This document shows, piece by piece, positions 1-7,300 of a stretch of 9,563 bases of DNA. The position numbers and the translations under genes were made by a program. Each line of letters opens with the position of its first letter. The first letter of the stretch is position 1. The notes under the pieces are model-generated. The model saw nothing but the letters and a program-made list of their open reading frames with translations. It had not been told where the DNA came from and made no database searches. This DNA comes from Anaerolineae bacterium CG2_30_64_16 (GTDB taxonomy: Bacteria; Chloroflexota; Anaerolineae; CG2-30-64-16). The stretch spans positions 1-9,563 of the forward strand of contig MNXL01000035.1 of the NCBI GenBank assembly GCA_001871755.1, given 5' to 3'.

Positions 1-38
1 TAGCCCGAAGGGCCGCGAGCAGCGCCGGCCCGCTGACT

Positions 39-48
39 ATCATACCCT
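39..48. repeat. Left copy of target-site duplication
   Basis: ATCATACCCT lies directly outside the left inverted repeat and matches 192-201. Because the element starts CA and the gene also continues CA on the other side, the visible direct repeat is 12 bp (39-50 and 192-203). The true duplication could be 9-12 bp. Confidence 0.85.
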
Positions 49-191
49 CAATGTCATTAAGTTAAGACCTGACAGGTTTCCCGAAGTAGCGTTTCAAGCC
101 GGATTCGGTCTCATCAGATGTGGATGTATGCTGAAAAGTGACCCCGACAACCTGTCAGGTCTGGGCTAGTTCCCTTATCTTAATAACATTG
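49..191. mobile_element. 143-bp MITE-like non-autonomous element inserted in the AbiEii gene
   Basis: The ends are inverted repeats beginning CAATGT: 49-66 against the reverse complement of 174-191 matches at 16 of 18 positions (CAATGTnATTAAGnTAAG). A second, perfect 14-bp inverted repeat lies further in (AGACCTGACAGGTT at 65-78, its complement at 149-162), with about 11 extra bases on the right arm. ATCATACCCT flanks the element at 39-48 and 192-201, as a target duplication would. The roughly 70-bp interior encodes no transposase, so any movement must have depended on a transposase supplied elsewhere. The base composition is AT-richer than the host gene. The parent insertion-sequence family is not identified. 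A 9-12 bp duplication occurs in several families (IS4-like among them), and the exact boundary is ambiguous by 1-2 bp. Confidence 0.85.
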
Positions 192-201
192 ATCATACCC
201 T
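192..201. repeat. Right copy of target-site duplication
   Basis: ATCATACCCT lies directly outside the right inverted repeat. Read on the minus strand it is part of the GAG-GGT-ATG-AT codons of the AbiEii gene. Joining this copy to position 38 restores an uninterrupted toxin frame. Confidence 0.85.
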
Positions 202-819
202 CAGCAATCAGGACGATGTCCACCAGATCCTTCACTCACGTGCTTGCGCCGCTGGCCCTGGGGCGAACGTAGGCATGTACCTTCTCGGCCAGATGTTGGC
301 TGAGTGGGTAGCATGGAATGGTCGCCGGTGGAATGCCGGCGAAGGCCAGCAAGGGCGGCATGGTCAGGCTCTCGGCCGGCTCGATGACGAGATCGCCACT
401 GCCAATATCTACATGGAAGCTCTCAAAGACGCGCCCGGCCACCTATGCAGTGACAAAGAAGCGAAGCCCGCCTTGTCCTGGCCCAGGAAGGGCCGCAGTC
501 GCCGCCCGCAAAGTAAAAGTGAACCAGTCGCTCAAATCGAGTCGGCTGGCGCTCACCAGTGCCCGCTGCACCTCCGGGTGGGGCAAGGTCAGCAGCACGT
601 CAATGTCCTTGGTCATGCGGGCGCGGTCTCCCAGCCGCAACTGGAGCACCAGGCCGCCTTTCAACATCCAGGCGTCCGGCTGGGCCTGAACCAAGCGCGC
701 CAGGAAACGGTCGAAGGCCACCAACTTGCGCAGCCTGGTCAGCGCCATGCCGGTTTGGAGGCTCTGGCGTCGCAGGCGATCCTCCAGCGCGCGACGGAAG
801 GCAACGGCAGTTTGATATG

Positions 820-1401
820 TCATTGTAGTCCAAGCTCTTCCAATGCCCCCTGCAGCAGCCGGCGCACGCGTGTGGTTCGCCCGGCGGCCAGCAACTCATC
901 GGGCGTCGCCAGGCCGTTGACGATGGCTTCCTGTACAGCCTGGATCACCAATTCGCTAGAAAGGCCCGCGGCCGCGACATCGGCGATGGTGCGCGGCACG
1001 GTCGTGACCGGCAGGCCGTCGTAATGGGTGATCTCCTCCGGCGCGATCCGGTTCGTGTGCAGCCTGAGACCCGGCCGCCGGCGCGAGGCCGTGCGCGGCA
1101 CGGTGACGTGGATCGCGGCTGGCAGAACGTCAGATAGGTCATAGATCGTCAGGGCGCTGTCGTGGGAGATCACCGCATCCGGGCCAGTGGCCAGCCAGAC
1201 AATGAACAGGTCTTCATGGGGCGAGCGGGGGAAGGATGCCAGGCGATAGACGCCATGTCGCACCCGCTCCAGGTGACCGGCCGCGGCATAATGCGCCAGC
1301 CGATTACGATCCACGCCGACGGCGCCGGCCTGTGCCGTAGTAAAGTAGCCGGCCTGTGCTTCGGCGATCTGATAGAGTTTGTCGAAGGTATCGGATTGCA
1401 T
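820..1401 (-). CDS. AbiEi-type antitoxin / transcriptional repressor (193 aa)
   Basis: This resembles AbiEi antitoxins: an N-terminal winged helix-turn-helix (about residues 5-55, with YFTTAQAGAVGVDRNRLAHYAAAGHLERVRHGVYRL-like spacing) followed by the alpha/beta AbiEi domain (about 60-175, including HDSALTIYDL, HVTVP, GLPVTTVPRTIADVA). In characterised AbiE systems the antitoxin does not bind the toxin; it neutralises its effect and represses its own promoter through inverted repeats. The start is taken at the ATG 1399-1401, with a GGTGA ribosome-binding site 4 bases upstream. An in-frame GTG at 1450-1452 would lie upstream of the predicted -10 box and inside the operator, so it is unlikely. 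The stop codon overlaps the toxin ATG (ATGA), a translationally coupled arrangement. The gene is intact although its toxin is broken, so it may persist as a free regulator or simply be next to decay. Confidence 0.87.
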   Translation of the reverse strand: MQSDTFDKLYQIAEAQAGYFTTAQAGAVGVDRNRLAHYAAAGHLERVRHGVYRLASFPRSPHEDLFIVWLATGPDAVISHDSALTIYDLSDVLPAAIHVTVPRTASRRRPGLRLHTNRIAPEEITHYDGLPVTTVPRTIADVAAAGLSSELVIQAVQEAIVNGLATPDELLAAGRTTRVRRLLQGALEELGLQ

Positions 1402-1413
1402 GCTGTCACCATC

Positions 1414-1455
1414 TGTGTGCAAAATGCTAGTTGAATATACCGCATTCTGCACACA
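1414..1455. promoter_or_regulatory. Inverted-repeat operator, probably for AbiEi autoregulation
   Basis: TGTGTGCAAAATGC (1414-1427) and GCATTCTGCACACA (1442-1455) are inverted copies that pair at 13 of 14 positions across a 14-bp gap. One arm sits in the -35/-10 spacer and the other covers the predicted transcription start, with the -10 box between them, which is the geometry of a repressor site. AbiEi proteins are known to bind inverted repeats in their own promoters. Assignment of this site to AbiEi is inference from position. Confidence 0.7.
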
Positions 1456-1461
1456 TTACAA
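1434..1461 (-). promoter_or_regulatory. Sigma70-type promoter of the AbiE pair
   Basis: On the minus strand TTGTAA (1456-1461) and TATATT (1434-1439) are separated by 16 bp. Transcription would begin near 1427 and give a leader of about 26 nt before the ATG at 1401. The -10 box matches consensus at 5 of 6 positions and the -35 box at 4 of 6. The spacer contains one arm of the inverted repeat at 1442-1455. Confidence 0.65.
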
Positions 1462-1551
1462 CCGACAAAGTTCAATTTGCAAGTAACGACCTTGACATTC
1501 GGTCATCAACTCTGAGGTCGCCGGCCAGTAGGTCTCGACCGGCTTTCACCT

Positions 1552-2820
1552 CTACCGCCGCGGCAACGGCCCTTGCAGCGCTTGCACCAGCCGCGCGAAC
1601 TCCCGCTCGGCCCGGCGCGGATGGATCAGGCCTGCCTTGAGCAACGCCGAAAGGTTCAGCGTGGTCAACATGCTGAGCCGCACCGGGAGCTGGCTCTCAT
1701 CGAGCGGCGCGATCTGCACCGGTAGCAGGCGATACGCCCCTTCTTGAATGCCCATGGTCTGCGCCAGCACGTTCTCGAAGTCGGCCATGTGGTCGGCCAG
1801 GTACGCGTCCGACAGCACGATCACCGTGCGTTTGGCCTGCCGGATGCCCCGTTCCACGTTCACCACCCGCGCCACGCCCGGTTCCTCAACGTCCCCCGAG
1901 ACCGCCACGCGCAAACCGGCCTCCTCCAGCCGCGGGGCCAACACGTCCCACACCCAGGTCGCATCGGGTTCGCGGTCCACGAAGCTGATATAGGCGTCGT
2001 ATCGAAAACCTTGTTCATCTTTGACCACGACCCCCTTCTGGCCGCCCAGGTAGAGGGCCACCGGGAAGTTCTCCTCCAGCTCGGCCTTGAAAACCGGATG
2101 CTGATTGGGCTGATCACCGGTGACCCGGGGCTGGAGGTACTCGAACAGGTCGAAGATGCGGATCAGGCCGTCGTCGCTGGCGATGCCCCCGCGCAGGCCG
2201 GCCAGCAGGTGCTGGGTGAACAGGCTGTTCGTGTCACCGGGCAACACCCACGAGGACTCCGTGCTGCGCGACGAGGCCAGGATCGCCCGACCGCGGCCGG
2301 CCGCCAGCGCGTCGTAGTAGCTCTCGGGCAGGCCAGCCTTGATCGCCGGCACGGTCGCGTCCTTGGGCTGGCCGATGCCGCCTGCGTGGCAGCAGTCGAA
2401 GACCACCAGGACCTTGCGCGCGGGGATGGCTTGCAACGCGGCAGTGAACTCCGCGCCCGAGATGGCCGTTTGGGCAATCGACTCACCCGAGGTGTAAATC
2501 GTGTCCACCGGCAGCAGGTACTCCCCGGCATGAGGGCCGGACTCCACCCGGCCGCCGTGGCTGGAGACGTAGAGGAAAGCGGTAGATTCGGGATTCGTAG
2601 ATTCGGCAATGGTCTTGAGGGCGGCGCGGATGCGGCCGGCGGTGGCCTCACCGTCCAGCAGCAACTGCACATTGTCCGGCGGGTAGCCGCAGTGCTGCGG
2701 GGCAATCAACAGGTCGTTGATGGCCTGGGCGTCCTTGAGCACGGTCGGCGGCAGGCGGTTGATGTGCTGGTAGTTGGCGATGCCGATCACCAGCGCGTGG
2801 GCATCGGATAGGATGGGCAT
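1552..2820 (-). CDS. Caspase-like (C14) peptidase fused to a C-terminal TIR domain (422 aa)
   Basis: Residues 7-255 form a caspase/metacaspase-type domain: HALVIGIANYQ opening strand, catalytic His88 in YVSSHGGR, and catalytic Cys144 in VVFDCCHAGG (the metacaspase D-x-C-H pattern). Residues 273-390 form a TIR domain (RYDAYISF, then EEAGLRVAVSGD, RTVIVLSDAYL, LLPVQI). Glu349 in DFENVLAQ occupies the place of the NADase glutamate in active TIRs, but the Trp usual four residues before it is Met. No signal peptide or membrane helix is seen, so the protein is probably cytoplasmic. The ATG at 2818-2820 is chosen because an AGGGAG site lies 6 bases upstream; an ORF start 14 codons earlier lacks such support. 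Caspase-TIR fusions occur in bacterial conflict/cell-death systems. A role here in TIR-signal-triggered proteolysis is inference. No clear promoter was found in the 83-bp gap to the divergent antitoxin gene. Confidence 0.9.
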   Translation of the reverse strand: MPILSDAHALVIGIANYQHINRLPPTVLKDAQAINDLLIAPQHCGYPPDNVQLLLDGEATAGRIRAALKTIAESTNPESTAFLYVSSHGGRVESGPHAGEYLLPVDTIYTSGESIAQTAISGAEFTAALQAIPARKVLVVFDCCHAGGIGQPKDATVPAIKAGLPESYYDALAAGRGRAILASSRSTESSWVLPGDTNSLFTQHLLAGLRGGIASDDGLIRIFDLFEYLQPRVTGDQPNQHPVFKAELEENFPVALYLGGQKGVVVKDEQGFRYDAYISFVDREPDATWVWDVLAPRLEEAGLRVAVSGDVEEPGVARVVNVERGIRQAKRTVIVLSDAYLADHMADFENVLAQTMGIQEGAYRLLPVQIAPLDESQLPVRLSMLTTLNLSALLKAGLIHPRRAEREFARLVQALQGPLPRR

Positions 2821-2826
2821 GGGTGT

Positions 2827-2832
2827 CTCCCT
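2827..2832 (-). promoter_or_regulatory. Ribosome binding site fixing the caspase-TIR start
   Basis: AGGGAG on the minus strand lies 6 bases before the ATG at 2818-2820. It decides between this start and a longer frame opening at 2862, and puts the MPILSDAHALVIGI sequence at the true N-terminus, as expected for a caspase fold that begins with its first strand. Confidence 0.75.
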
Positions 2833-2841
2833 GTTTTCCGC

Positions 2842-2870
2842 TTGACCGGTGTAGGCCACCATGCTATACT
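2842..2870 (+). promoter_or_regulatory. Sigma70-type promoter of the Phd/YefM-type gene
   Basis: TTGACC (2842-2847) and TATACT (2865-2870) have a 17-bp spacer, and each box matches consensus at 5 of 6 positions. The start of transcription is expected near 2877, inside the palindrome at 2873-2887, about 27 nt before the ATG. Confidence 0.75.
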
Positions 2871-2872
2871 CC

Positions 2873-2887
2873 TGGTCATGATGACCA
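2873..2887. promoter_or_regulatory. 15-bp palindromic operator candidate
   Basis: TGGTCAT-G-ATGACCA is a perfect palindrome around a single central base. It lies over the predicted transcription start of the downstream Phd/YefM-type gene. Antitoxins of this family repress their own promoters at short palindromes, so autoregulation is the natural reading. The binding protein has not been shown. Confidence 0.65.
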
Positions 2888-2903
2888 ACCAGGGAGGTGC
2901 GCG

Positions 2904-3233
2904 ATGATCGTATCGTTCGACGAGCTCGGCAGAGCCGCTCACGTCAAAGCGCGGCTTTCAGAGCTTGTCGGCCGGGTCGCCTATGGCCGCGAGCGGATCG
3001 TCGTGCTGCGTCGCGGCAGGCCGATGGCCGCGCTGGTTAGCGTCGAGGACTTGCGTCGGTTGGAAACGCTCGATATGACCGCGACCAACCGCGATGTCCC
3101 TAAGCACAGCGGCGGCGTCCATCCAATCATGCGCGCCTTCGACGGCTGGGCCGATCGAGCCGATCTCGACGAATTGGTGGCCGAACTCTACGCTGATCGC
3201 GCTGCTACGTCAGGCCGAGAGGTCACACCATAA
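2904..3233 (+). CDS. Phd/YefM-family type II antitoxin, no adjacent toxin (109 aa)
   Basis: The N-terminal half has the Phd/YefM pattern: MIVSFDELGRAAHVKARLSE (DNA-binding beta-alpha part), then RERIVVLRRGRPMAALVSVEDLRRLE. In the family the N-terminus binds the operator and the C-terminus wraps the toxin. Here the C-terminal half (residues 60-109, with HPIMRAFDGWADRADLDELVAELYADR) is acidic and helical, as expected for a toxin-binding tail. The ATG at 2904 has AGGGAGGT (2891-2898) 5 bases upstream; longer in-frame starts would begin before the promoter. RelE, Doc or PIN-type toxin genes normally follow at once, but the LysM gene ends convergently 16 bp downstream and no toxin frame is visible. 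It may be an orphan antitoxin, an anti-toxin guard, or a regulator of its divergent neighbour, the caspase-TIR gene. Confidence 0.85.
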   Translation: MIVSFDELGRAAHVKARLSELVGRVAYGRERIVVLRRGRPMAALVSVEDLRRLETLDMTATNRDVPKHSGGVHPIMRAFDGWADRADLDELVAELYADRAATSGREVTP

Positions 3234-3249
3234 GAATGCCACGGCCGGG

Positions 3250-4263
3250 TCACGGCGCGCACCCCTGCAGCCCGTACCACAACCGGAAGAACCACCCGCC
3301 GGTCCGCCACAGTTCGCAGTTCGCAGCGGTTCCCGATCCCGGTGCAGGGAAGTCATCCTGGGTCGCGACGAGGATGGCGCGGTACGCGTCAGGCTCGGCC
3401 GGGAGAGGCGGCAGGAGCGCCAGGTAGGCGTCGTCGGCAAAACAGCGCCCGATCTGGTCCATGTTCTCGGCATGGGCGATGGCAGCCACCGGGAATGGGT
3501 AACGGATGCCATCGGCGCTCTCCACCCAGAGGGTCAGATCGTCCAGCCGCAGGTTCGGGTCAGGATCACCGGCCGTCGCGACTGTGGCGGTCGGGCAATC
3601 GAGCGGGTCGGGCACCGCCACGAACGGCGTGGTGGTCTGGGTGTCGGAGATGCGCACCGCGGCCAACGGCTCGCCCGGACCCAGAGAGACCAGCGTGTAG
3701 CCTGCCTCGGTGCGGGCCAGCCAGAGCCGTGGCAGGTCTGCATCGCTGACCAGCGCAAGCAACCCGCGCGTATCTGTGACCCGCTGCAGCGCCCCCGGAC
3801 CGGCCAGCGGATAGACCACCCGCTTGCCCAGCCGTCGCGCTTGCGCCAACCGGGATTTGGTCTCATCGCCGATAGGGGTGAAGACGTAGCTGGCCTCCAA
3901 GACGATCTTGGGTTGAGGGGCGGCCGGCGCCGGCGCCACCGCGGCCGGAGATCCTACAGCCGGGACCGGTGAGGTCGAGGCCGGTGCTCCCGCGGGCGAT
4001 GGAACGGCCGGCGTCTGACCATCAGGCAGGCAGAGCGTTTGGCCCGCGTAGATCCGGTCCGGGTCGCGGATGCCGTTGAGGCGCGCCAGATCAGGCACCG
4101 TGGCGCCGAAGCGCGCCGCGATGCCGGAAAGGGTGTCTCCCCACATCACGCGATAGGTGTGTGCGCAGCCACCTGCCAGGGCCGGCGGGGTCACCGCCAG
4201 CCACAGCCCCACCAGCAAACAGAAAGCGGTCGAGATCGCAATGGCAACCAGTCGAGATCGCAT
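3250..4263 (-). CDS. Secreted LysM-domain protein (337 aa)
   Basis: A Sec signal peptide is clear: MRSR, a hydrophobic core (residues 5-25) and a PPALA-GG cleavage site after about residue 30. One LysM domain follows (about 36-80: YRVMWGDTLSGIAARFG, LARLNGI, IYAGQTLCLP), the peptidoglycan/chitin-type glycan binding module. Cys33 and Cys78 bracket it and could pair. A Pro/Ala/Ser-rich linker (81-118) leads to a roughly 215-residue C-terminal domain with four Cys, which I do not recognise; its sequence (FTPIGDE, VVYPLAGPGALQRV, LTLWVES, WRTGGWFFRLWYGLQGC) looks beta-rich. The start at 4263 has AGGAGG 5 bases upstream. It is the last gene of the three-gene operon, 56 bp after the metallopeptidase gene, and ends convergent with the Phd-like gene. 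It probably localises to the cell envelope and may anchor or sense there; any link to the peptidase is inference. Confidence 0.88.
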   Translation of the reverse strand: MRSRLVAIAISTAFCLLVGLWLAVTPPALAGGCAHTYRVMWGDTLSGIAARFGATVPDLARLNGIRDPDRIYAGQTLCLPDGQTPAVPSPAGAPASTSPVPAVGSPAAVAPAPAAPQPKIVLEASYVFTPIGDETKSRLAQARRLGKRVVYPLAGPGALQRVTDTRGLLALVSDADLPRLWLARTEAGYTLVSLGPGEPLAAVRISDTQTTTPFVAVPDPLDCPTATVATAGDPDPNLRLDDLTLWVESADGIRYPFPVAAIAHAENMDQIGRCFADDAYLALLPPLPAEPDAYRAILVATQDDFPAPGSGTAANCELWRTGGWFFRLWYGLQGCAP

Positions 4264-4268
4264 AGACG

Positions 4269-4274
4269 CCTCCT
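4269..4274 (-). promoter_or_regulatory. Strong ribosome binding site of the LysM gene
   Basis: AGGAGG lies 5 bases upstream of the ATG at 4261-4263. It supports independent translation of the third operon gene across the 56-bp gap, in which I see no promoter or terminator. Confidence 0.8.
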
Positions 4275-4319
4275 TCTCAGCAAGCGTGAACCGGGGCCGT
4301 ATGCCGCGCCTGATCGGTG

Positions 4320-7300
4320 TCAGGCGACGTGCAGGCTGTATGCCGCCGGCACGGCCCGGCCATTCTCCACGCTGACCACCACGGTGCCCGCCGGCAGCTC
4401 ATATCGACCGTGCACCGGCAGGCTCTCCTTCACCTCAAGGCCAACCTCGAAAACGCGCACTGGCAACTCGGCGGTCAGTTCTACGCTGGCCGCGACCGGC
4501 TGCCAGAACAGATGCACCCGTCGCGTCCCCGGATCCAGATTGAAGGGGCCAAACGCCGTGCCCGCGACCAGCCCCGATGCCACGACTCTGCCGGCCAGTC
4601 GTGCGCTGGCCGCCGTCTCGCGCCATTGGGCGCCGTCCCAGCGCCACAGGCCGTGGGTGGCGGTGCTGGCCAACACGACCGGCCCGATGGGAAGGATGCG
4701 AGTAACCCGCGCGCCGATGGGGAGTCCGGCCGAAAAGCGCGCCCAGTTCCACGCGCCGTTCGCGGCCCGGGTCCCCTCGAAGAGTCCAGAAGTGCAACCG
4801 GCCAGCATCCGATCATCCTCCAACGTAAGCGCCAACACTGCGCCGTCCGCCAGATCGACCGGCCCGGCCACCGGCGTCCACTGGCCGCTGGCCACCTCCC
4901 ACTGCCAGATGCCGGCGTTGATCGTGCCCAGATAAGCACTCTCGCTCTCGGCCGTGACGCACGTGGCAACCGGCACACCGGCCAGACTTGCCATCCACTT
5001 CGTCTGCCAGCGAGCGATGCTCACCCCACAGAAACGCAGGGCATCGAAACTGGCGCAGTACAGAACATCGGTGCCCAAAGCGGGGCCGACGGCCAGACCC
5101 AACCCCGGCCAGGCAGGCGCCGGTGTGCCGAAGCTCCGCCAGTCGGCCGCGGCGTCATGGCGCAGCACCCCGCTCGCGGTGCCGACGTAACGCACCTCCT
5201 GCACCGCGATCAACGAGAACGGCGTCTCGGTGATGGGCCAGGCGCCAAGAACGGTCCAGGCCGGCGCGGCGCTCTCACGCTGATAGACGCCGGTCTCGGT
5301 TGCTGCGTAGAAGGTCGCGCCGTCGGCCGCCAGCGCCACCACGTTGGTGAGCTTCCCGCCGCCCACCGCGTCGTCCCAATCGGTCCAGGTCGCGCCGTCG
5401 TCCAGGGAACGCATCAGGCCCGCATTGGAGCCGGCCAACACCATCCCCGCCCCTTGAGCTAGAGCCTGCACCCCCTGGCCCGCCACGATCCCACGGCGGG
5501 CCAGCAGGGACGGGCCAACCTGCTCCAGCCCGAAGACGCCGAGCTTGGCCGCGGCATCCAGCACCCCCTCCGCGGCCAGCTCGAAATTGGCGGTCCAGCC
5601 GTGCAGGTGATTGTACGCGTCCAGCGCCAGGCGGTCCACCAGGTCCGCGCCGAGGATGACGCGCAGATCCCACAACACCCGCGCCCAGACCATGCCGACC
5701 TTGTACATGTCGAGTCCGGTCGTCTCCAGGTGGGGGTAGAGGTTTGGGGCCGGCAGCAGGTCCGCGCCGGCGTCCTGCCTGGGCCGCGACAGCGCCCAGA
5801 TGTCTCCCCACCCTCCGCCCGGCGCGGTGACGTCCACCTCGCGCTCCGCGGCGCGCGCCCACAAGGGTGACGCAGGGTCCGCCCTGGCCGCGTACGAGCG
5901 GGCGAGGTAGTTGGCATACCCCTCGATCAGCGCGTTCACAAAGGGCAGGCTGTCGATCCCCTCGTCGAACAGGTTGGGCTGGTCCGCCTTCAGCAGCCAC
6001 ATCAACGCGTGCGCCACCTCGTGGTAGATGATCTCCGGGTCGTGCGCAGGATGATACACTTTCTGATCCCCCGCAATGAGGCCGTTCCGGTTGTCGGTCT
6101 GGAAGGTGATCAGCTTGCGCGCCAGGCCCGCGGCGGGGCTGAAAGAGACGTCAAACTGTACGGCCGGCCGGGCGATGCGTGCGTGCAGGGCCGGGCTGAT
6201 CAGCGCGCCCGCGTGTCTGTACGCGGTGAGCTTGCTGGCCGTTGCCGGGTCGAGCATGGCCACGAAATGGTCGTACAGCCGGCCGGCGTGGACCGCCACA
6301 TTGATCGCCTCGAAATCGGGCCCGGCCAGCAGGTTGGACGCCCAATTCGGCGCGCTATCGTGGGCCGGGTCGTTGTCGTGATAGATACCCACCTCCATGA
6401 AATCGGCGCACGGGTTGCCCGCCAGCGCGATCGTCCCCTGCGGTGCGCCGGCCAGCGCCTCGGCCGCGGTGGCGAAGTAGTGCGCCTGCCGGGCCGTGTT
6501 GCGCGGCCGGCCGAGGATCGCGCCCGACTCCGCGTCCACGAAGACGCGCCATGCGGTCCCGAAATCGGGCTGCAACAGCTCGACCTGGTAGGCCAGGTGA
6601 TACGCGCCGGCAAAGGGGAAGATCGCCAGCTTGCTGCCCGCGTACGGCACGATGGCGGTAGGCCACTCCGCCGGGTCCATCGAATCCGCAGGGACCTCGC
6701 GCAGCTCCTGCCCGGCCGGCCCGTGGAGGACGGTGGTCACGTGAAGCCTGGCAAATTGGGCCAATGCCTTCTGCGCCAGCGCGATTGCCTGGGCCTCGTC
6801 CACTTGCAGGAAGAAACTCTGATCAGTCAACGGGAAATAGGAGCTGGTGACCGCAGCGCGGCGATCGCCGACCGCCAGGTGCACGACCACCTGACCGCCA
6901 AACACCGGCCACTCGCCGTGGTGCTGTTGGTAGAGCACGTGCGTCAGGCTGGCGATCGGGTCGGCCGCGCGTGTCGTCTGTTGTTTGGCCCAGGCCGTGG
7001 TGACCGGGCTCGCCTCGATCAGCTTCAGCCGGGCATGCGCCACATCCGGGTTGAGCCCGAACAGCGCTTCGGTCAGCGGGCTGCGGAGGAGCCACGCATT
7101 GGCGACATCGGCATCGCCAGGGGCCGGCAACGGCGCGTCCAGGAAGCCGCGCAGCAAGGCTGGCAGGCCGGTGTGACGCGCGTTCACCTGTCGCCATGGG
7201 TATGGCCGCCCTTCGGAATCTGGTTCGCGGTAGTATTGGGTGCGATAGTCACGAACCGCCTGATGTGCGACCGCAAGGATGGCAGGGGGGGCGATGAAGG

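Larger units (their letters stand above)
1..823 (-). pseudogene. AbiEii-type nucleotidyltransferase toxin, broken by two stops and an insertion; runs off the left edge
   Basis: The conceptual product resembles AbiEii/AbiGii-family toxins, nucleotidyltransferase-fold toxins of type IV-like AbiE systems. The ATG at 821-823 overlaps the antitoxin stop by 4 bp (ATGA). Residues 55-75 carry the KGG...TKDIDVLL nucleotidyltransferase signature (D73, D75). After residue 126 an in-frame TAG (443-445) interrupts the reading. The same frame resumes with the family-like FHVDIGSGD, AFAGIPPA and HLAEKVHAYVRP motifs. An in-frame TGA (236-238) then precedes VKDLVDIVLIAEG, so the usual K and D motif residues survive but on separate pieces. 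The frame next enters a 143-bp insertion and stops at 155-157. Excising the insertion with one target copy restores EGMIVSGPALLAALRA up to the window edge. Only two stops and no frameshift suggest fairly recent decay. A GTG directly after the TAG could restart translation, but without the catalytic DxD part. Confidence 0.85.

Noticed and set aside
155..445. Stop-codon reassignment (TAG or TGA read as an amino acid)
   Set aside because: Both TGA and TAG end other intact genes in this window (for example TGA for the antitoxin and metallopeptidase, TAG for caspase-TIR) at natural C-termini, and no other gene has internal stops.
275..1024. Plus-strand frames over the AbiE pair
   Set aside because: They run against clear AbiEi and AbiEii motifs on the minus strand and would cross the real gene overlap at 820-823.
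1402..1452. Longer antitoxin start at the GTG 1450-1452
   Set aside because: It lies upstream of the predicted -10 box and within the inverted repeat, and the added residues do not look like part of the winged helix.
1516..1543. GGTCG/CGACC or GCCGG/CCGGC hairpin after the caspase-TIR stop as a terminator
   Set aside because: Only 5-bp alternative stems and no T-run on the minus strand; not sufficient for an intrinsic terminator.
1744..2811. A 355-codon plus-strand frame opposite the caspase-TIR gene
   Set aside because: Its product is rich in Arg/Gly/Ala/Val without recognisable domains, while the minus strand encodes intact caspase and TIR motifs. It is an antisense shadow in GC-rich DNA.
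4317..5462. Plus-strand frame of 381 codons opposite the propeller part
   Set aside because: No domain is visible and the composition is that of a complement of coding DNA.
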